This document shows positions 17,501-29,149 of a stretch of DNA of 64,000 nucleotides, piece after piece (the stretch's first letter is position 1; the number at the start of each line of letters is the position of its first letter). The stretch is from assembly GCA_008921705.1 (NCBI GenBank), contig VFFE01007214.1, positions 50,101 to 114,100 on the forward strand, written 5' to 3'. The position numbers were made by a program, and so were the translations under genes. Under the pieces are notes generated by a model. The model did no database searches, was not told where the DNA came from, and saw only the letters and a program-made list of their open reading frames with translations. This DNA comes from Burhinus oedicnemus. Lineage: Eukaryota; Chordata; Aves; Charadriiformes; Burhinidae.

Positions 17501-20500
17501 CCCAGGAGCCAGCCCTCACAGCAGGGAGGAAGCCCATCAGTCCGGCGTCCAAACCCGGCGGGGAGCATCCTGGAGGGCCAGGGCTGTGGTATCAACCCAT
17601 TCATCCCCTGTGCTGAGGTGTGCGTGCCCCAACCCACAATGCCTGCAGGGTACCCTAGGAGGGCGGGATGCCAGCAGGCTGTCTCAGCTTCCCTCGGTGT
17701 CCTATATGCCCACAAGGCCAATGCATTGGCTTCTCAAAAGGCTCAGCACCTGCAAACCCAGGCACCTGCTGCCCTCAGCGCCCCACCATGTTATGTAGCA
17801 TTGGGGAAACAAATGAAAAGAAGCAGAGACATTCAGCAAAGACACCTGCCATCAGAAACCCAGAGGGGGACCATGTCATCCACTTTCCCCAAGTGCTTTT
17901 CTCTCCTAAAATGAGAGGGTCTGCAAGGATTCGGGCTTCCTGAGGGACATGGTGCTCTGAGCTGTGGGAACAGACTCCCTGACTTTGCACTGCACTCTGG
18001 CAGAGGATGCGCAGGGAGCTGCAGTGTTGCCACAGCAATGGGAGGATGCTCTGGTGGGGCGCCCATGGTTCCCGGTGTCACCCCAGGGCCACCTGTCCCA
18101 GCTGAGCCAGGCCAGTAGGGAATATAAGGGCTGGGTACCTTCTCTGTGGTTGACCACTGCGAGGAAAGCCTCTCCCTCAATGACAAATGCCTCCCAGTCC
18201 CTAGCGCTGTGCGTGGCGATCCTCTGGTACGTGATGAACTTCTCTTTCCTGCGGCTCCACTTGTATATTACAGAGAACTCCTGACCCCTGTCATTCTGCT
18301 CAAAATTAGCCACTGCTAGGAAGATCTGAAAAATAACAAGCCAGGACATCTTGGTTTTCTCCTCTCAAAGGGGTGCAGACAAGCATGGGTGGGGTGAAGA
18401 TAGGATGAGTTGGGGCAGGCACCCATGGGATGTGGGGCCAGGGACCGAGGTGGCCACTGTGGGGTGAGACAACCCTGGCTGGCAGGGACCCCCGAGCAGC
18501 ACAGTGCACCTGAAGCTGGGACAGGGACCCGGTGGCTCTTTGTGCATGGCAGCAGCAGTGCCTGCTGCCCACAGAACCAGGGCAGGGACGAGACACGCAG
18601 CCACAGCCTCGGAGCTGAGCGGAGGGAGAGCCGTGCTGCGGCCGCTCACGCCCTGCCAGCCCCAGGGACAGGGAGCACAGCCGTGCTGGTGAAACAGGCT
18701 GGGGAGGGAGGGGGATGCAAGCTACCAAACCTTCCCTGTAAGGAAAGGTTGTTCAGAAGAAAAATCACAGATATGATAACAATGATAACAATGACAACAA
18801 TTCCCTGAGACAAAACATTTTCCAGACCAAGACAAAAAATCCCTGCGAGCATCAGGGACAAGCGTGCAGCAGCAGAGATGGCCTCACGTTGCGGGGGGAA
18901 GCATGTCCAAGCTCGCAGGAGCACGTGGTGTGGCATGCCGGCTCCCGCTACACCCGTGTGTTTTGCATGGAGCGGCAGAAGTTATGCCCTAGTTTGGGCT
19001 ACAAAGAAGCACAGGGACACAGCCCACAAGCAGAGAAGAGTCAGTGGGGTCGGTCTCCTGCCTCCTGCCCAGCGCAGGACCCCTGCCAGCACCAGCTTTG
19101 TCCAGACAAGGCTCAGCCACCCCCACGGATGGATATCTTTCCCCCTCAGTGGTGGCCTGTGCTGGGTCCACAGACCCCTCCAGGGAAGGTGCGTCCCCAG
19201 CGCCGGGCAGCTCTCCTTGCAAGTCCCAGTCCAGGGAGTCCCTTCAGGGCATCTCCAGAAACACAGCTTCAGAGGGAAGAGAAAGTCCTGGATCCAACCT
19301 AGCAACTCAGGAGCCTGCAAGTCCCTTGATCTTCACTGACAGGAACCACCAGGGTTCTTCACCCCATCCCAGCAGACCATCAGCAGGTCCTGGTGCAGTA
19401 ACGATGTACTGAGACCTACAGACCTGCAACATGTGTGAGGAACCTGGGCTAACTGGAGAGGTCTGTACCACTGCTGTTGCAACACCTATCTGGTCATCAT
19501 CTCCAGGCAGAAACACACCAAGCACAGGCAGCTGCACGCAGGGCGCCTGCATCTGTCCCCAGACATTCTGGAGCACCCAGCTACCCCTAACTAGAAAACC
19601 TGTCCCCAGCTGTGCAGGAGAGGGGCCATCCTTCCTAGGAAGTCTGAGTAAGTTCTGGGTGAAGACCTGAAGGCAAACCCGGAGCACGTGGTGAGCACCA
19701 ACATGGGTGCTTCACTGTGCAGGAACCACAGGGAGTTGGGGCTCCTGAGCCTGGTTGTCTTCTCTTCCCTGGCAGCCATCGCGGCAAGGGGGTGGTGTGG
19801 GTCCAGACTACCACTGGGGAGTCTCAGGGTGGTTCCCATCAGTGGATAAATCCAGCCAGCAATGTTCCCATCTCCTGCCCACAAGCGTGCAGCCAGAGCT
19901 TTGCAGAGCAGGCGCAGTGCTGGGGGTGGCAGGTACTGGTACTATTTAACATCTTTGTTGGCCACATGGATGTAGGGACTGAGTGCACCCGCAGCAAGTT
20001 TGTCAATGACGCCAAGCTGTGTGGAGCGGTCAACATGCTGGAGGGAAGGGATGCCATCCAGAGGGACGTGGACAGGCTCAAAAGGTGGGCCCGTGCCAAC
20101 CTCATGAAGTTCAACAAGGCCAAGTGCAAGGTCCTGCATGTGGGTCAAGGCAATCCCATGCACAAATACAGGCTGGGTGGAGAATGGATGGAGAGCAGCC
20201 CTGAGGAGAGGGACTTGGGGGTGTTGGTGGATGAGAAGCTCAACATGAGCCGGCAATGTGCGCTGGCAGCCCAGAAAGCCAACTGCATCCTGGGCTGCAT
20301 CCCCAGCAGCATGGCCAGCAGGGCGAGGGAGGGGATTCTGCCCCTCTACTGTGCTCTGGTGAGACCCCACCTGGAATACTGTGTCCAGCTCCGGGGCCAC
20401 CAGCATCAGAAGGACATGGACCTGTTGGAGCAGGTCCAGAGGAGGCCACGAAGATGATCTGAGGGCTGGAGCCCCTCTGCTGTGAGGACAGGCTGAGAGA

Positions 20501-23500
20501 GTTGGGGTTGTTCAGCCTGGAGAAGAGAAGGCTCCGGGGAGACCTTACGGCAGCCTTCCAGTATCTGAAGGGGGCCTACAAGAAAGCTGGAGACGGACTT
20601 TTTACAAGGGCATGTAGTGATAGGATGAGGGGTAATGGCTTCAAATTGGAAGAGGGGAGTAGATCTCAGGAAGGGAGATTAGATCTCAGGAAGAAATTTT
20701 TCACTCTGAGGGTGGTGAGACACTGGCCCAGGTTGCCCAGAGAAGCTGTGGATGCCCCATCCCTGGAAGTGTTCAAGGCCAAGTTGGATGAGACTTTGAG
20801 CAACCAGGTTTAGTGGGAGTTGTCCTTGCCCATGGCAGGGGGGTTGGAACTAAATGATCTTTCAGGTCCTTTCCAACCTAAACCATTCTATGAGCCAGCT
20901 TTGCAACACAGCTGCATTTTTGGGGCTTGGCCAGGTTTTCTGCAAGATGCCACCATCAGGGGACACGGCCCATTTGTATCCAAACAGCAGGGCTCTTGGT
21001 GCCACTAAGCCTGGAGGCTTCTGCCCATCCCTCTGTACCCTGGAGCACGTGGCTTGTGATGGGGGAGCCCTGCAGCCACCCTGTGTGGCATCTGGTGACA
21101 AAACCAGAAGGGGTCATGCTGGAGTGGGAACGATCCCAGCTCCCCTGGAAGCTCGGCACAGAGCATCACCAGATGTTTGTTTGGCTGGACTGGGGCTCTT
21201 GCAAAGTGACAAGTAGCTCCCCAGGGTGAGGAACCAGGCAGATACTGTGCAGAAGTCCCATGGCAGATTGCCAGGGGAGGACAGAGGGCTCCAAAGTCCT
21301 GGAATGATTTAAAAGTAAGAGGGCTTAAAAATGCAGAAAGTTGGACTCAGTGGGTCTCTGGGAGGGAGCTATGGGCTCTGATGGCTCTGTAAGGCCACAG
21401 GTAGATCTCTGAGACCACAGCAGAGCTTAAGCATGGCAGGACGCTCACCACAGTTAGAGCTTAGGGAGGGTGGAGAGCTTTGCTCTCTGTGCTCCCATGT
21501 CAGGAGCTCCGTGTCCCTGAGAGCAATGCCACAGCCACTGCCTGGGGTGATTCCTGCCTCACTTCACAGTGCCTGCTGTGAACTGCAGCAAAACCTGCTT
21601 TCCAGGGGGGTCAGCCTTTGGCCAGGGTGGAGGCTGCACTATGAGGACACCCAGACCAGGCTGCACGATGCGGTCTGCATGCGAAGGACATGTTGACACT
21701 GGCACTCACTACATCTGAGGTAGGAACAGGCAGAGCCTGCTAGAAATGACCTCGAACACATGGGGGGATCCAACTCCAACAGCTGGCTTTGGAGGCTGAC
21801 CTCGCAAACACGCTGGAGATCCCCAGGGAAGAGATCTGAGCACTCTGTATACGCAACTACCTACGTTGTGAGCATCAGTTGCTGAAAATGGCCTGGGTGG
21901 ATGTAGTTGTGTCTCAGCAAAAATAGCAAAACACAGAGGGCAGCCCACAGTCCCTAGGATAGATCCATACTGGCTGAATACGTGTATCAGCGTGACCCCA
22001 TCAAAGACAGAAAAGAGAACAATTCACCTCCTAAACCATGCCCAAGAGTGAGGGCTAGGTGAAGAGAAGCCAGTGTTGGGCAATTGCAGTTTAATATACT
22101 GAAATATTAAGGCTCTGTAATAACCTTCCAGGCAGACTTACCTTCTTTCCTATGGTGAAATACTTCCAGGACTGAGCTTGGTAGGTGGGGATGTTCTGGT
22201 AGGGCACAAACTTCCCATCGGTCCACTTATAGATGGCTGATCCCGGAGGGGTGTGCCGGTTGGCAGTGGCTGCGAACAGTCCCACCTTTGGGATGGTGAA
22301 GACTTCAACTCCCATCGTCTCAGAGTTGGTCATCAGGTTCTGGTACTCCTCCACATAGTCCAGCCGTTCTTTGACTAGGAGAACACAAAAAAAGAGGGGT
22401 TAGGTTAAAGCCAGACGACCCTGCCTGGAGAGGTGCCCCACACTGCATAGCAGAGCAGGCTCGGTGGCACTTGCTGCTCTGTGGAGCTTTATGGGGGGAA
22501 AATGAAGGTTGTGGTGTTGCTGGTGGTGAAGGGCCAAAACCCGAGGGGGTGGTAAAAGGCTTGACTTGGTCTCCTTGGGCAGCACATCCAGCCCCATCCA
22601 CCCCTGCTGGTCTCCGGCAGAGGGCAGGGCTGCAAAATGCTCTCCCAGGCAGGCTCCTCTGGGAGGGGGGAAGAATGATGTGCCATGGATTTTGATTGCT
22701 TCTTACAAAGTGGGTTGATATATTTGTCCTAAAGAGAATGAGGAGGAGAGGAAGAGACCTACAGTGAAAGGGCCTGGGCTGCTGAGACCAGCTGGGTTAA
22801 CACGTACCCACCTGCAGCAGCCCTGCACCAGATGTTTTCTCTGGCTGGAGTCAGCATGAGCTCTGGAAGAAGTTAGAGAAGGCTCAGACAGAATTAATGC
22901 CAGAAATTAGAACAGAAAGGCTAAGACTGGTCCCAATGGCAGATAGGTGGGCACTGGAAGGGACAAATGGCAGGAAAAAGGCTACAAGAAGGACCAGTGT
23001 TGCTGGCACCAAGGTCAGCAAGATCCCAGCATGAGGTCTCCTTGGGAAAACAAGGACACAGTGCCAATCCTGATGACTTCCAGAGGCAGGAAAAGATGTG
23101 AAGTCCAGCCACTGCCAGCACCTGTGGGGAGCAAACAGCTCATCCAAACCCACCACATGGGCACCAGCGTAAGAAAAACCCCAGGAGAGGGGCAAGGACA
23201 GCTCATTTGCGGAAATGCCTCATCCTCCATGTCTCACCAGGGATCCTGGGCAGACTGCCCGGAGTGAGTGGGAGAGCACCAGTGGGCAAAATCCATTTTG
23301 TTATGGAATAACGTCCATCTCTCCAGGCTCTGGTTGTTTTGCCACCTTGTTGCTCCAATGCTGCCCCACTATTTTCTGCATGAAGGTCACCAGAGCTGGG
23401 ACGACAGGGGACCTGCCTCCACCACCCTCCCATTGCTCCTCCAGGTATCTCTGGAAGCTGTTGAGCCTTTCTGCTCCTTCTTGTCCACTCCACAAGTGCT

Positions 23501-26500
23501 TCGGCACTGGGAGCACCTGCGCCATTGGGACCCCATGGCAGGGAGCACCCAGCACCCTAGGCATGGGTCTCTGTGGGGCCAGCTGTCCTGCTTGGACAGA
23601 GTTGGGGCTTGTTCATGGTCGGAGAAGCCCTAGGAGGGACGGACAACATGGATAACATGGATGGACAACGTGGGCACTATGTGAGTGATTGGGGAAATGG
23701 CTCACAGAGGCGCTTGAATCCAGAGCTGCACTGGAAGTGTCGATGTGGGCACTGAGAGCAAAGCGAAGCCTGGCCAGGCAGGGGAGAGGCAAGGAGACAC
23801 CCCAACCCCATCATTCTGCTGTTGCCTGACTTGGTTTCTGCCCCAAGCTGCTGTCAAGGGCAAATCTCTGCTCCTCTTCTGCTGCAAGAGCCTCCCTCCA
23901 GCGCCGAAAGTGCATCACACACCAGTACCTTCCAGCAAGGAAATCCAGGTGCTGCCGTTGCAGAGGTACAGCCCTCGCCAGGAGGCGTTGAACCAAAACT
24001 GCGCCTTCTCCTGCTTGGTGCAGGGTGGACGGGACCCCAGGGTCACCTTCGTGTCAGTCTCTGGGCATGGAGAGGAGCAAGGCAGGCGCCTCTTAGGGCA
24101 CATGACAGAGGAGCAGCGAGGCTCATCCCTGTGCCCATAGAGGGTTGGACATCCTGGCCCCATCCTGATGACAAGCACCTGGGAATGGGGGAAACAGCAT
24201 CCCAGCCCTGAGCTGGGAAGTCAGCAGCTGAGAAAAGCCTGGGGGCTGGCACCCATGGGGCTATGGGCATGAGCCCAGTGCTGCCAAGGGATCTGGGCAG
24301 GGGCACCAATGCTCTCCAGGGGGATTTCAGACAGGGATCCCACCCCACACACATGTTGAGAAACAGCGGATGCTGGGGACACCCTCTCACCATCCGCTCC
24401 TGCTCTGTGCCCAGCCCCACGCAAAGAGCCTTCCTCAACAAAAGCAGGAGGTGGCCAACTGATCCCATGCTGTGGGGAGTTACTTACCATAGGGGTATTT
24501 TAGCACCTCGTTGCTCACAGGCTTTGTGGGGAGATCCTGGAGGACAGTGGGGACTGAGAGCATTGCTTCTTTGAAGTTCTCAGTGGTGCATATCCGAGGG
24601 GTGGCATCGGCTCCTGGCAGCAGGACAAGCTGTCTCAGCAAGCCCTGGGAAAGCAGGAGCAGCAGGATGGAGAGCAAGTCCAGCAAGACCAAGAAATGGA
24701 AACTGCAGCTGATTTATGTCCTGGATTTCCCCCCCGACTCCTGCTCGTTGCCCTCCCTCCCAGGCCGTGGAAACCTCCATGGGATTCACGCACCCTTAGC
24801 AGATCCTCATTACACGCCCAGCCTGCCAAAATTTTCATCCCAGGCAATTTAACAGCTGGTGCAAGGGGAGCATTGGCAAGGGGCTCGTTAGCCGCAGACG
24901 GCTTTCACTGCCTCCGCTTTTCACTACTGGTCAGGATCAGGCACTGCCCTAACTTTTATACCGATGAGACTGTGCCATCAACCGTCCTTCTGGCACTGCA
25001 CCGCTGGCACCGTCCTCTTAAAAACACATTAGTTCCACAAAGTGCCAATTGCCAGCACTGCCCCTTGCACGCCCACAGCTGGCTGGGAACTGAACCTGGC
25101 AGCAAGACCCCTGGCCACCTCTGCTGCCCACTCCGCAGCCCAAGCCCTGCCAGCACAGGAGGCTGAGAGGGGGCTGCAGCTTGCCCCACAGCCAGCCAGG
25201 AGCAGTCCTGGACAGCCCTGTACTGTGGGGCACCTACTGAGAACACGCCTTTCCTTCTCCTCCTGTTGCCCAGGTAGAAGTTGGCTCTCTTCACCGACAG
25301 AGAGGCTGGAAACGGCGTCTCCACCACCCTGCAGGCAAGCAGAGAAGAGGCAGGGGACGATTTCATGGTGTCTGCTGGTGGCTGGAGGAGATGCTGGTGG
25401 AGGAACATCACCCTGCCAGCCCTCCCGAGCCCCCCGTTGCCATCCTCAACCTACAAGTCCTTTGGGACGCTGCAGTCCACCGTCAGGGAGAAGGACTGGC
25501 CGGAGACGGCCAGGATGAGCGTGTGCCACTGGTTGTCGGAGAGAGAGACATTGGGGAAGGTGACACGGGTCTGCCAGCCGCCAGCGCACTCCTGGCTCCA
25601 GAAGAGGAAGTGGAGCTTGTTGGGGGTGTAGCGCAGCCCCACCAGCACGCGGGGGCTCTCCTCTGCCATCAGCGTGAAGATGTACTCATTCCTCTGCGGG
25701 AGGGCATGGACTCAAATCTGCATGATGCAAGCTGCGGGGCTGGGCTGTGCCTGCTCTGTGCCCAGCCGGCAGCGCTTACCTTGGCAGGGACACTGAGAAC
25801 CCTCAGTGTGATGATGACGGAGAACTCCTCGGGGAAGTGGTCGCAGTGGATGAAGAGCTGGGAGGCAGGGAAGCCCAGGGCATGGGGCCGCGAGGTGGTG
25901 AGCCGGAAACCACGCACCCCCTGCACTTGAAACACCCTCATGCCATGGGCCAGCCTGCCAGCAGGGACCATCTCTGAGAGGATGTCCAGCGGGCGCAGGT
26001 CTGTGTCGACAGACAGCAGAGAACGTCATGGCAAGGGCAGCCATCCCATCCTGTCCCACTGTGGGATGGGGTCCCTGCCTCACTGCAGGGTGCTCTGCCA
26101 CCTGGCTTGCTCAAGGCAGCCAGCCCATCTCCAGCGCTGGCCATGGCAGCCAGGGGTGCCGGTGTATCCTGGTAGCCTGCCGTCCCCTGCCCAGGGTCCG
26201 TGTCGAGCCAACGCAGGGAAGGTTTGCCCTGCAGGCACCGAGGCTGACCTCTCCATGCCCAGAGCAGGGATGCCAAGCACCAAGTGTGTGGGCTTACCCA
26301 CGTGAACCATCCCATGGGTGCAGCTCTGAGTGCTGACCCGGGGGCCAGGACCCGCTGGCCGGGCAGCATCGGGCTGCCACCAACTTCCTCAGGATCCGCT
26401 GGCACCAGAAACTGCAAACAGAGCCAGGAGAGCAGGCAGCGATCCAGCACCCACAGGCTTGCTAGCCGCACGGTCACCCGTCCCTGTCCCCAGGGTGGTG

Positions 26501-28861
26501 GGGCACAGCACTCCCCCCCTCTAGTCCCGGTCCAGGCTCTCCCAACACAGCCCTAATTGCACACACATATCCTCCCCTGGCAGGCACCAAACACACTCAT
26601 GAAATAATTATCCTCTCCCCAGAGGAGAAAACTATGTGCCCAGCCCCAGGGCATCGTCCAGGTGAAGAACAGTATGGCGCAGCAGCACTGCAAAGCCATC
26701 CCCATGTAACAGTGCCAGGGTCGCCATCGGTCCAACGTCTCAGCAAGCCATGTGCCGGCAGCCACGGGAAGGGCTGTACCCATGCTGAGCACTTCCCTGA
26801 CCTTCCCCGCCTCGGCACCCTCGCAGCTTCTATTTTTGAATGCTTCCCTGGCAGGATTGCAGCGACGGTAGCAGAGGGGCTCAGTGGTGGTGCCCAGAGG
26901 ATGAAGCAGCACTTGGCTAGACTAAAAAAATCCCCAAGTCTGTCCCATTCCCAGTGAGACTCGGCTTTTAGCTCCTATTTGTACTAATAAATCTCGGCTT
27001 CTGGGGCACAGTGGGAGAGCCAGGCGGGAGGGGGCTGTGAGCAAGGCTGGACTGGCGGGTGTCTGAATCCAAACCAGCTGGAGAGGGGAAGCATTTTCCC
27101 CCCCGGCACCCCCAGCCAGCCCACACCCAGATGGGCAGAGCAAGGGGGAGTCTGCTCATGTGGCTCCATCCAGCCCGGAGTAGGGATACCAGCAAGGTCC
27201 TCCCCACCCTGCCAGCTCTGTGTACCCCTGCCCACCCCCCCACCGGTTTAAGATGCTCATAAAGCGAAGCCTTGCTGGGGGAGGATTAATTCCAACGACT
27301 TATTTCGGAAATGAGTGACTCGGGGAATGACTGGTTCCTGTTTTTCTCAGCAAAAAGCACAAGCTGAATTCAGGCTTGGGTTTGCAGAGGGGTTTAGGAA
27401 ACCCTGGGGGTGGCTGGGATGAGCTGGGAGACAGCTCAGCCAGGGCCGGAGGGTATGCCAGAGGCTGTGGGCCGGGAAAGGACCAAGTCCTAAAACCGAA
27501 ACCAAAGTCCCTAAACCTCAAGACACATGTCCCAGTCTGCCTCCCACATCAGTTGCTGCTAACGATCACGGTGGAGCTGGTGGTTAATGGCTGAGAGAGC
27601 AGCAGGGGTGTTGTGGGCAGCGCACGTGGCTGGCAGCTGCCTGCTCCGTGGGGTGGCTGTCTGCAGCCGGATGGCATCAGGGCTGCACCGGGACCCGGGG
27701 CTCAGCGCTGGCAGGAGGGACATATGGGTGGTTAAACGTGCTGATGCCGTGGCCTCGACACCCCCCGGGGCCCCTCCAGCTGAGGCTGCCTGAGGACAGT
27801 GGGGATGTCCCTGGGGAGACCGGAGCACCTGGGGGAGGAGGAGGTGGGCAGAAACTCTCCGATTTCTCCCAGCTTTCCTTCTCACCACTGGACGGGCTGT
27901 AATAAAATGTAAATACAGGCACCATCAAACCAAGACAAGCCCCAAGCACACACAGTCCGGGCCCAAGCAGCCCCAAAACTGGGCTGAAATGTCACTGCCC
28001 ACGCAGGGTCTGTGTGGCACAGGGACAAGAAGGCAGAGCCAGGGGACGGGGATCCTCTTTGGCTCAGGCTGCTCTCGGCGCTTCCCTGTGGGAAATGCTG
28101 TGGGAGCTGCCAGCTCCTCAGCTGGGGGGTGGCAGAATGGAAACTTGCCTGGAGGTTTTGCTGCCGGGAGGGCGTAGGTTGTGTCTGGCAGAGCGCAGGG
28201 AGCCCTGGAGAGTCCGGGGCAGGAGGGACTTTCCAGGAGGTACTTCATGGCTCTCCTCTACTTCTCCTTCCAGCCCTTCCCCTCCCCACGTGTTGGTCCC
28301 CAGGGCCAGCAGACCTTGGGACAACACTTGTGCCGCAGGGATGGGCACACAGCTCTCCCTGCGGCACTGAGAAGGGCTGGTCGCTCCCTGGTCCAGTGCG
28401 CCACGCCGGGGGGCTGCAGTCGCAGGGATGAGCCCACTACCCACCATGTATGGGTGCAGGCAGGGTGCTGGCAGTGGCAGCACCCGAGGTATCGCGCCAT
28501 GCTGTCACCCTGAGACTTGGTCCACCGGCACCCAGGCACTGAAACCCTGGGGCTGGGCTGCCAGGGAGAGTCTGCCCCACATGGGGCACCCTGCAGCAGC
28601 CACATGCTCCCCCGAAAACGTAGCACATTTTCTGGGATCTGCCCTGGCAGTGGGGGGAACATCCCATCCGTGGGAGCACACGGGTCCCAGCGTGTTTCCC
28701 GGCACAGCCATCACCTGTCTCGACACCTCCCTCCCAGCACAGACCCCCTGCCATCCCTCACTCCTACCTGTGCAGTGCTGCCAGGTCCTGCCGCCCCAGA
28801 CAAAGCCCCCGCCGGTGGCCCAGTGGAGGAGGACGACCCAGAGCAGCAGCGGAGCCGACAT
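14581..28861 (-). CDS. TSPEAR: TSPEAR, thrombospondin-type laminin G domain and EAR repeat protein (complete)
   Basis: Secreted protein linked in humans to ectodermal appendage (tooth, hair) defects and reported in deafness. Twelve coding exons on the minus strand: 28768-28861 (ATG at 28859-28861), 25780-26000, 25455-25693, 25238-25328, 24488-24644, 23929-24060, 22142-22374, 18139-18325, 15985-16214, 15505-15692, 15043-15144, 14581-14734 (TGA 14581-14583). All phases fit: 2028 bases, 675 residues (human 669). Order: signal peptide [19 protein letters not shown]; laminin-G/TSPN-like domain (from [10 protein letters not shown] through VRQLV-type core [10 protein letters not shown]); a linker with [18 protein letters not shown]; then seven EAR repeats marked by [47 protein letters not shown] and [11 protein letters not shown]-terminus KVLKLKTT. 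No disruption seen. An in-frame Met ten codons upstream (28889-28891) is possible; neither start has a strong Kozak context. A CR1 lies antisense in intron 7. Confidence 0.97.
19930..20893 (+). mobile_element. CR1 LINE, 5'-truncated, decayed
   Basis: Lies in TSPEAR intron 7, antisense to the gene. It encodes the later part of CR1 reverse transcriptase (for example [32 protein letters not shown] and, in a second frame, [33 protein letters not shown]). The catalytic F/Y-A-D-D position reads FVND, and a frameshift with a stop occurs near 20457. The 3' end shows the CR1 signature with ATTCTATGA ending at 20893. Not mobile. The 5' border is approximate. Confidence 0.93.
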
Positions 28862-29149
28862 CAGGGGGCTGCCCTCAGGGGGTCCATCCACTGGGACCCC
28901 CCTGTTGTCTGCTCCTCCGTGCCCCGGCAGGCACCGCTTGGCTCAGCCCCCCCAGGGGCTCTTGCATAGTCTGCTGGTGGGGCCACCTCCTGGGGGACGT
29001 GCCACGCCGGGCTGCTTCTTCTTTGCTTCTGGGGTGCTAAGCCCCGGCTCTGCGGTCCCCGTGCATGGGCATCGCCAGCAGGGGCACGGCAGGCGTGGCG
29101 GGCGCGGGGCCGGTGGGAGCTCCCCAGTGCCAGCTGCAGCCTGCACGCA

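Noticed and set aside
28862..28891. Alternative TSPEAR start ten codons upstream
   Set aside because: The downstream Met starts a typical signal peptide and matches the human MSA start. The upstream one adds a polar stretch in front of it. Not fully excluded.
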